Assembly: GCA_949948895.1 (NCBI GenBank)
Contig: CATLHE010000004.1
Coordinates: forward strand, 1 to 64,000
Direction of reading: 5' to 3'
Length of the DNA: 64,000 bases
Source of the DNA: an uncultured Christensenella sp.
GTDB taxonomy: Bacteria; Bacillota; Clostridia; Christensenellales; Pumilibacteraceae
The translations under genes and the position numbers were made by a program. Below, piece after piece: positions 60,441-64,000 of the stretch (position 1 is its first letter; every line of letters starts with the position of its first letter). The notes under the pieces were generated by a model. That model made no database searches. It was not told the origin of the DNA and was given only the letters and a program-made list of their open reading frames with translations.

Positions 60441-60526
60441 CTGTCCCTGCGCCGTTTCTTGTTTTCATTTCATTCTCTTTCTTCTACTCTCGGCGCGCTT
60501 CTCGGTCCTACGATATCAGCTCCAAC

Positions 60527-60557
60527 AAAAAAACCCCGCCGTAAGCGGGGCTTTTTG
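60527..60557 (-). terminator. Terminator of tRNA-Thr
   Basis: Stem CCCCGC/GCGGGG (60534-60539 with 60545-60550), then T-run on the minus strand, starting right after the CCA end of the tRNA. Confidence 0.9.
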
Positions 60558-60558
60558 T

Positions 60559-60634
60559 TGGAGCTGTTACCGGGATTCGAACCCGGGACCTCCACCTTAC
60601 CAAGGTGGTGCTCTACCGACTGAGCCATAACAGC
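60559..60634 (-). tRNA. tRNA-Thr, anticodon GGT
   Basis: 76 nt including encoded CCA. Acceptor GCTGTTA/TAACAGC, D-arm GCTCAGTCGGTAGAGC, anticodon stem CCACC/GGTGG with loop TTGGTAA (anticodon GGT), T-arm CCGGG-TTCGAAT-CCCGG. All arms pair perfectly. Terminator follows directly. The 3' end is duplicated at 60096-60115, as at phage or island attachment sites. Confidence 0.97.
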
Positions 60635-60672
60635 ATATTAAATTGTACTTACTTTATCGAGATTCTCTTACT

Positions 60673-60742
60673 CCGAGGTCTCCCTTACCAAGGCGGTTAT
60701 CCGACTGAGCCCACGCAGCAATCGCGAAGCGATTATAACAGC
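60673..60742 (-). pseudogene. Decayed tRNA-Thr copy
   Basis: Minus strand shares the tRNA-Thr 5' flank (AATATGCTGTTAT at 60747-60735), D-stem GGCTCAGTCGG and anticodon loop TTGGTAAG, but has about 23 extra bases between acceptor and D-arm (an ATCGC/GCGAT hairpin), a mismatched anticodon stem and no T-arm or 3' acceptor. It is not functional. Confidence 0.8.
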
Positions 60743-60926
60743 ATATTGTTTACTTGATCTTGTCAAGGTTATTCGGCAAGCTCTTTCACTGCTCACGTAA
60801 TGATTATTATACTATGCCGCGGGCGGGTTGTCAATCTTTTTGCCGTAGTTTTTCGGGCATAAAAATACGGTCGATACGCGGCATTTGTAAAGCCCGTCCG
60901 CGTCGAAGTCAAGCCCCGCTTTTATT
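60743..60926. other. Gene-free stretch after the tRNA copy
   Basis: AT-rich, with T-runs but no clear hairpin or gene. It carries the likely leader of nothing on the plus strand and the downstream flank of the minus-strand gene ending at 60927. Confidence 0.5.
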
Positions 60927-61412
60927 TCACACGTTTATATACATTATCGCGACCATCGCCAAGACTGCGGCGATCGGAACAGTCAACAGATTAAGCACGA
61001 TAAACACGACATCGGCGAGCTTGGACATTTTGGGCGCGTCGTCGGTTTTTTCGTCGCTCGCAGGCGTTGTCTCCGCCGCGGTTGCGTCCGCGCTCGATTT
61101 TTTTGCGTTATGCTTTCTTATCTCGCCGACGAGCACGGGAACATACGCCAACACGAACAGCACGACCCACAGCGCGGAGCCGAGCGCTATTGCTACGCTC
61201 ACTATAAGGAACAGTATAGGTATCACCACTCCCGAATCTCCGAGCATTGACATGCTTTTATATACTCCCCACGCACCGCCCGCCGCCAAAGCGACAAGCA
61301 ACAGCTGACCTATATAAGATACCGTTCTGCCTATAACGCCGCAACGCTTATACAATGCTTTTGCGTTGCCGAACTGTACGCTTATTCTGAATATGCTTCC
61401 CAATACGGACAT
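60927..61412 (-). CDS. Small membrane protein of unknown function
   Basis: 161 residues. Three hydrophobic helices (about 31-48, 62-95, 136-160), separated by a polar loop rich in Ala/Glu/Lys (KKSSADATAAETTPASDEKTDDAPK). AAGGAGG precedes ATG 61412 by 7 bases. It has its own promoter. No family recognised. Confidence 0.8.
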   Translation of the reverse strand: MSVLGSIFRISVQFGNAKALYKRCGVIGRTVSYIGQLLLVALAAGGAWGVYKSMSMLGDSGVVIPILFLIVSVAIALGSALWVVLFVLAYVPVLVGEIRKHNAKKSSADATAAETTPASDEKTDDAPKMSKLADVVFIVLNLLTVPIAAVLAMVAIMYINV

Positions 61413-61460
61413 GATAGCCTCCTTATCGAGGTCTGCTACAAATTTATGTAGTTATTTGTC

Positions 61461-61489
61461 ATTATACCATGACCATACCGTAATATCAA
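61461..61489 (-). promoter_or_regulatory. Promoter of the 161-residue membrane protein gene
   Basis: Minus-strand TTGATA, 17-base spacer, TATAAT, 48 bases before the ATG. Confidence 0.75.
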
Positions 61490-61546
61490 TATATAACTAA
61501 AAATTCATATTATTTGTCGATCATACGTATAATCGACACCGATCGT

Positions 61547-62110
61547 TCAGGTTATAACAACGCCCAACAACCTAACCGACAAGACCGCCATAGTCGAAGG
61601 CGACTGCTTGCACCCGCCGTTTATCCAAGTCCGAAACACGGACAGTATGCCGTCGGCGATAAACGTCGTGTAAAAATCACCGAGCATCGGATCGAAAGCG
61701 ACCGCATTATGGAGCGAGTTCGTGAAAAAAGTTTCCACGCACTCTCTTATTTTTTTATTTACCGTGTCGTGCAAGCCGCGGTCGGTAAACGCCGCGCCGA
61801 ACCCGCGCTCTGCGGCGATAAACTCGAAACAGTACGCGAGCATATCGCGCGATCGCGTATTTTCTGCGTCGAATCGCTGCGACAGCCCCTCAAACATCTT
61901 ATCGAACTCGAACTTGACGACGGCGGTCTTGGACTCGAAGTTGCGGTAAAACGTTTTGCGCACGACGCCCGCCGTGTCGCACAGCTCGGTCACGGTTATA
62001 TCGTCGAACTTTTTGTTGCGCATCAGCGAAAACAGCGCGCAGACTATTCTGCTTTGAGATCTCGCTTTGCCCGCGTTTGTTTTGCTTGCGTCCGTCAAAC
62101 CCTCTCCCAT
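61547..62110 (-). CDS. TetR-family transcriptional regulator
   Basis: 187 residues. The helix-turn-helix region is SRIVCALFSLMRNKKFDDITVTELCDTAGVVRKTFYRNFESKTAVV, near-identical in pattern to the TetR at 26272-26847. The C-terminal half is helical, with no ligand clue. Start ATG 62110, 4 bases after the sirtuin stop, so it is the last gene of the HAD-HAD-Sir2 operon and may be autoregulatory. Confidence 0.9.
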   Translation of the reverse strand: MGEGLTDASKTNAGKARSQSRIVCALFSLMRNKKFDDITVTELCDTAGVVRKTFYRNFESKTAVVKFEFDKMFEGLSQRFDAENTRSRDMLAYCFEFIAAERGFGAAFTDRGLHDTVNKKIRECVETFFTNSLHNAVAFDPMLGDFYTTFIADGILSVFRTWINGGCKQSPSTMAVLSVRLLGVVIT

Positions 62111-62114
62111 AGCT

Positions 62115-62816
62115 TTACAGCAATTGTCCGATACTGCCGTTAAACTGATTTTTGAATCCCTGTATCGGCGTTTTGTTTATTACTATTATATTGTCCGCGC
62201 CGCCGCGGAAAAATCCGATAAACCCCGCCGCGGGATACACCACAAGCGACGTGCCGCCCACTATCAAGAGGTCGGCGTTTTCTATCGCGCCTATCGCGCC
62301 GTTTACAGTCGATTCGTTGAGCGCTTCGCCGTAAAGCACCACGTCTGGCTTGATCACGCCGCCGCAGTCGCACAGCGGCACATTGGGCGCGCTTTTCATG
62401 ATGTCGTCCAAACCGTAACGCTTGCCGCACTTCACGCACCGATTGCGGTGCACCGAGCCGTGAAGCTCGAACACCCGCCTGCTTCCCGCGGCTTGGTGCA
62501 GTCCGTCTATGTTTTGCGTGACGATAGCGGACAGCTTGCCTGCGCTCTCCCACTCCGCGAGTTTCTTGTGCGCCGCGTTCGGCTTTGCGTCTCGGCATAT
62601 CATTTTGTCGAAGTAAAACCTATAAAACTCGGCGGTATTCTCACGAAAGAACTCTGCGGAAAGAATGGACTCGGGCGGATAACGGTACTTTGTGTTGTAC
62701 AGCCCGTCGGTACTGCGGAAATCGGGTATGCCGCTCTCCGTCGATACGCCCGCGCCGCCGAAAAACACTATCCGCTTTGCGCCGTCAATTTTTTCGAGAT
62801 ACTCTTCGCGCGTCAT
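62115..62816 (-). CDS. cobB: NAD-dependent sirtuin deacylase
   Basis: 233 residues. GGAGVSTESGIPDFRS binds NAD; IVTQNIDGLHQAAG and ELHGSVHRNRC contain the catalytic His; two CxxC-type pairs (CVKCGKRYGL, CDCGGVI) hold the zinc. FYRFYFDKMICRDAKPNAAH follows the small-domain pattern. Removes acetyl or acyl groups from lysines using NAD. Start ATG 62816 overlaps the HAD stop as ATGA. A nicotinamide-riboside transporter (26909) elsewhere in the window fits NAD demand but is not linked. Confidence 0.95.
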   Translation of the reverse strand: MTREEYLEKIDGAKRIVFFGGAGVSTESGIPDFRSTDGLYNTKYRYPPESILSAEFFRENTAEFYRFYFDKMICRDAKPNAAHKKLAEWESAGKLSAIVTQNIDGLHQAAGSRRVFELHGSVHRNRCVKCGKRYGLDDIMKSAPNVPLCDCGGVIKPDVVLYGEALNESTVNGAIGAIENADLLIVGGTSLVVYPAAGFIGFFRGGADNIIVINKTPIQGFKNQFNGSIGQLL

Positions 62817-63520
62817 TTTGCGCCGCCCGTTCTTATGGCGTTTATCGCGGCGATCAGTTCTTTCGGGCTGTCGATTATCCTGTCGGGACCGAGCGGTTCG
62901 ATTCGCGCTCTGTCACGAAATCCCCAAGTAACGGCGATAACGGGTATGCCGCAATTCTTTGCCGTAGCCACGTCGGTCTCGCCGTCGCCTACAAACACGC
63001 ACTCGCCTGCCGTCACGCCGAGTATTTCAAGCGCGCGCTTTACGCCGTCGGGCGCGGGTTTCGGTCTCACCGTATCCGAAGTACCTACGACCGCGTCCGT
63101 CTCTGGAAAAAATTCAAGCCGCAATTTTTGCGCCGCCGCGTCATACTTATTGGTGACTACCGCCGTCTTTATCCCCGATGTTTTCAGTTCGGTCAGCACG
63201 TCGCGAACGCCGTCGTATAATCGCGTCGCGTCCGCGCTGTGCGCGTCGTAGTATTTTGTAAACGCGCTCAAGCACGCGTCAAACTCGGTCGGATGAACAA
63301 ACCCGTCTTTATCGCATGCCCCTGCGTCGCCGCCTTTTACGTGCGTGATCGCGCGCTCTATCAGCCGCGGCACGCCGTTGCCGACAAACGCTCTCGCCTC
63401 GTTATAAGAAAGCGGCGGAAGCGCCACCGCGCCGAGCGCGTGGTTCACCGCCGTCATCAAGTCGTCAAGCGTGTTTAACAGCGTTCCATCGAGATCGAAG
63501 ATTACTGCGCGTACTTGCAT
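62813..63520 (-). CDS. HAD phosphatase, phosphoglycolate-phosphatase-like
   Basis: 235 residues. Motif I VIFDLDGTLLNTLDDL with the second Asp acid/base, cap domain FVGNGVPRLIERA, motif II TAVVTNKYD, motif III KPAPDGVKRALEILG and motif IV VFVGDGETDVATAKNCG. Substrate probably a small phospho-acid, possibly phosphoglycolate, though unproven. ATG 63520 overlaps the stop of the preceding gene (TAATG); ATGA overlap with the sirtuin gene. Confidence 0.9.
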   Translation of the reverse strand: MQVRAVIFDLDGTLLNTLDDLMTAVNHALGAVALPPLSYNEARAFVGNGVPRLIERAITHVKGGDAGACDKDGFVHPTEFDACLSAFTKYYDAHSADATRLYDGVRDVLTELKTSGIKTAVVTNKYDAAAQKLRLEFFPETDAVVGTSDTVRPKPAPDGVKRALEILGVTAGECVFVGDGETDVATAKNCGIPVIAVTWGFRDRARIEPLGPDRIIDSPKELIAAINAIRTGGAK

Positions 63521-64000
63521 TATTGCTCCGTTGTATCGAGAATTTCATCGCGGTGCGCCGCCGCGCCGCCCGGCACCCACACGCTCGCTATGCCGAAGCG
63601 GTTTGCGCCTTCTATATCGCTCGTGCGGTCGTCTCCGATCATGACCGACTCGTTCTTTTCCAAACCGTACTTATCGAACAGTCTTCCGAAATACGCGGGG
63701 TCGGGCTTGCGACAGCCGTGCTCGGAGCTTATGAGCATGCCGTCAAACGCGCCGTCGAGCCCGCATTCTTTTATCTCGTCGTAGGTAAATGCCGCTTGAG
63801 CGTTAGACAGAAGGTACACGTTTTTGCCCATTGCTTTAAGCTCGTCCAAAAGCGCGCGCGCACCGTCGAACGGTGTCAGTCGCTCTATCGACGCGCGGCG
63901 GAATATCCTCAGCGCTTCCGTCGCGGCTTCGCGCGACAGCCGTCCGCCCACGCTCCGCGCCATGCTCTCGAACTGCGTCACGCAGTCGCACTCGGGGAAC
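63520..64000 (-). CDS. HAD-superfamily hydrolase, N-terminus beyond the window
   Basis: The frame remains open to the window edge, so the start is not seen (an internal GTG at 63981 is not the true start). Visible part: cap region PFDGARALLDELKAMGKNVYLLSNAQ (motif II, Ser/Asn), then SSEHGCRKPDPAYFGRLF (motif III Lys) and VMIGDDRTSDIEGANRFG (motif IV). Motif I lies outside. It is first in the visible part of the HAD-HAD-sirtuin-TetR operon. Confidence 0.85.
   Translation of the reverse strand, partial: FPECDCVTQFESMARSVGGRLSREAATEALRIFRRASIERLTPFDGARALLDELKAMGKNVYLLSNAQAAFTYDEIKECGLDGAFDGMLISSEHGCRKPDPAYFGRLFDKYGLEKNESVMIGDDRTSDIEGANRFGIASVWVPGGAAAHRDEILDTTEQ

Noticed and set aside
60217-60468. 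Frames of 83-93 codons inside the inverted-repeat element
   Set aside because: Frames exist in several phases because the DNA is stem-loop rich; none has a ribosome site, and they end at the terminal inverted repeat.

Overview
The window looks like the chromosome of an uncultured gut-type Clostridia (Bacillota, possibly near Christensenellales; this placement is inference). Supporting evidence is the strong GGAGG ribosome sites, sigma-A promoters (TTGACA-17-TATAAT), many lipobox lipoproteins without Gram-negative outer-membrane genes, DegV, an MsmX/MalK-type sugar ATPase and BspA-like leucine-rich repeats. No rRNA or CRISPR array is visible. One intact tRNA-Thr is present.

Layout. (1) 1-181: 5' end of a lipoprotein gene. 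(2) 629-23117, minus strand: a fructan-utilisation locus. Reading downstream from one LacI-type operator/promoter at 23155-23206 it encodes a sugar-ABC ATPase with an unusual helical insertion, a membrane protein, a PfkB fructokinase, a giant membrane-anchored GH32 fructanase, a LacI regulator, a binding protein with two permeases, a GH32 lipoprotein with an altered nucleophile motif, and two large lipoproteins built from seven copies of one 'NGGFE..GW' module. After a hairpin and a second promoter comes a cytoplasmic GH32. Surface fructan would be bound and cut outside, imported by the ABC system, hydrolysed and phosphorylated to fructose-phosphate. (3) 23213-25024: an AT-rich orphan gene for a two-helix membrane protein with a Nudix-like domain, the best candidate for an undescribed function. 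(4) 25217-34310: DegV, a TetR regulator, PnuC, a Na/Pi transporter, and a tight operon DUF1858-pth-mfd-alkD. (5) 34311-45562: carbohydrate and stress genes (GH13 amylase lipoprotein, GH3, a RelA/SpoT-domain protein, two paralogous mini membrane proteins) separated by mosaic interspersed repeats. (6) 45563-52671: LRR lipoprotein, PF06541 membrane protein, HAD, galactofuranose-type glf plus a GT2 glycosyltransferase, and an acidic-linker membrane protein. (7) 52880-53946: an opine-dehydrogenase-like gene broken by a 9-G tract exactly at its NAD-binding glycine loop. (8) 54160-59281: a two-component system and FtsX-type ABC exporter whose two promoters share matching tandem boxes. (9) 59412-61412: a cysteine hydrolase, then a tRNA-Thr locus with an att-like 20-bp duplication, an exact 19-bp inverted-repeat element and a decayed tRNA copy, then a small membrane protein. 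(10) 61547-64000: an operon of two HAD phosphatases, a sirtuin and a TetR regulator.

Most assignments come from motifs read by eye. No database search was run, so family names are recognition, and residue positions are approximate unless they follow directly from codon counting.
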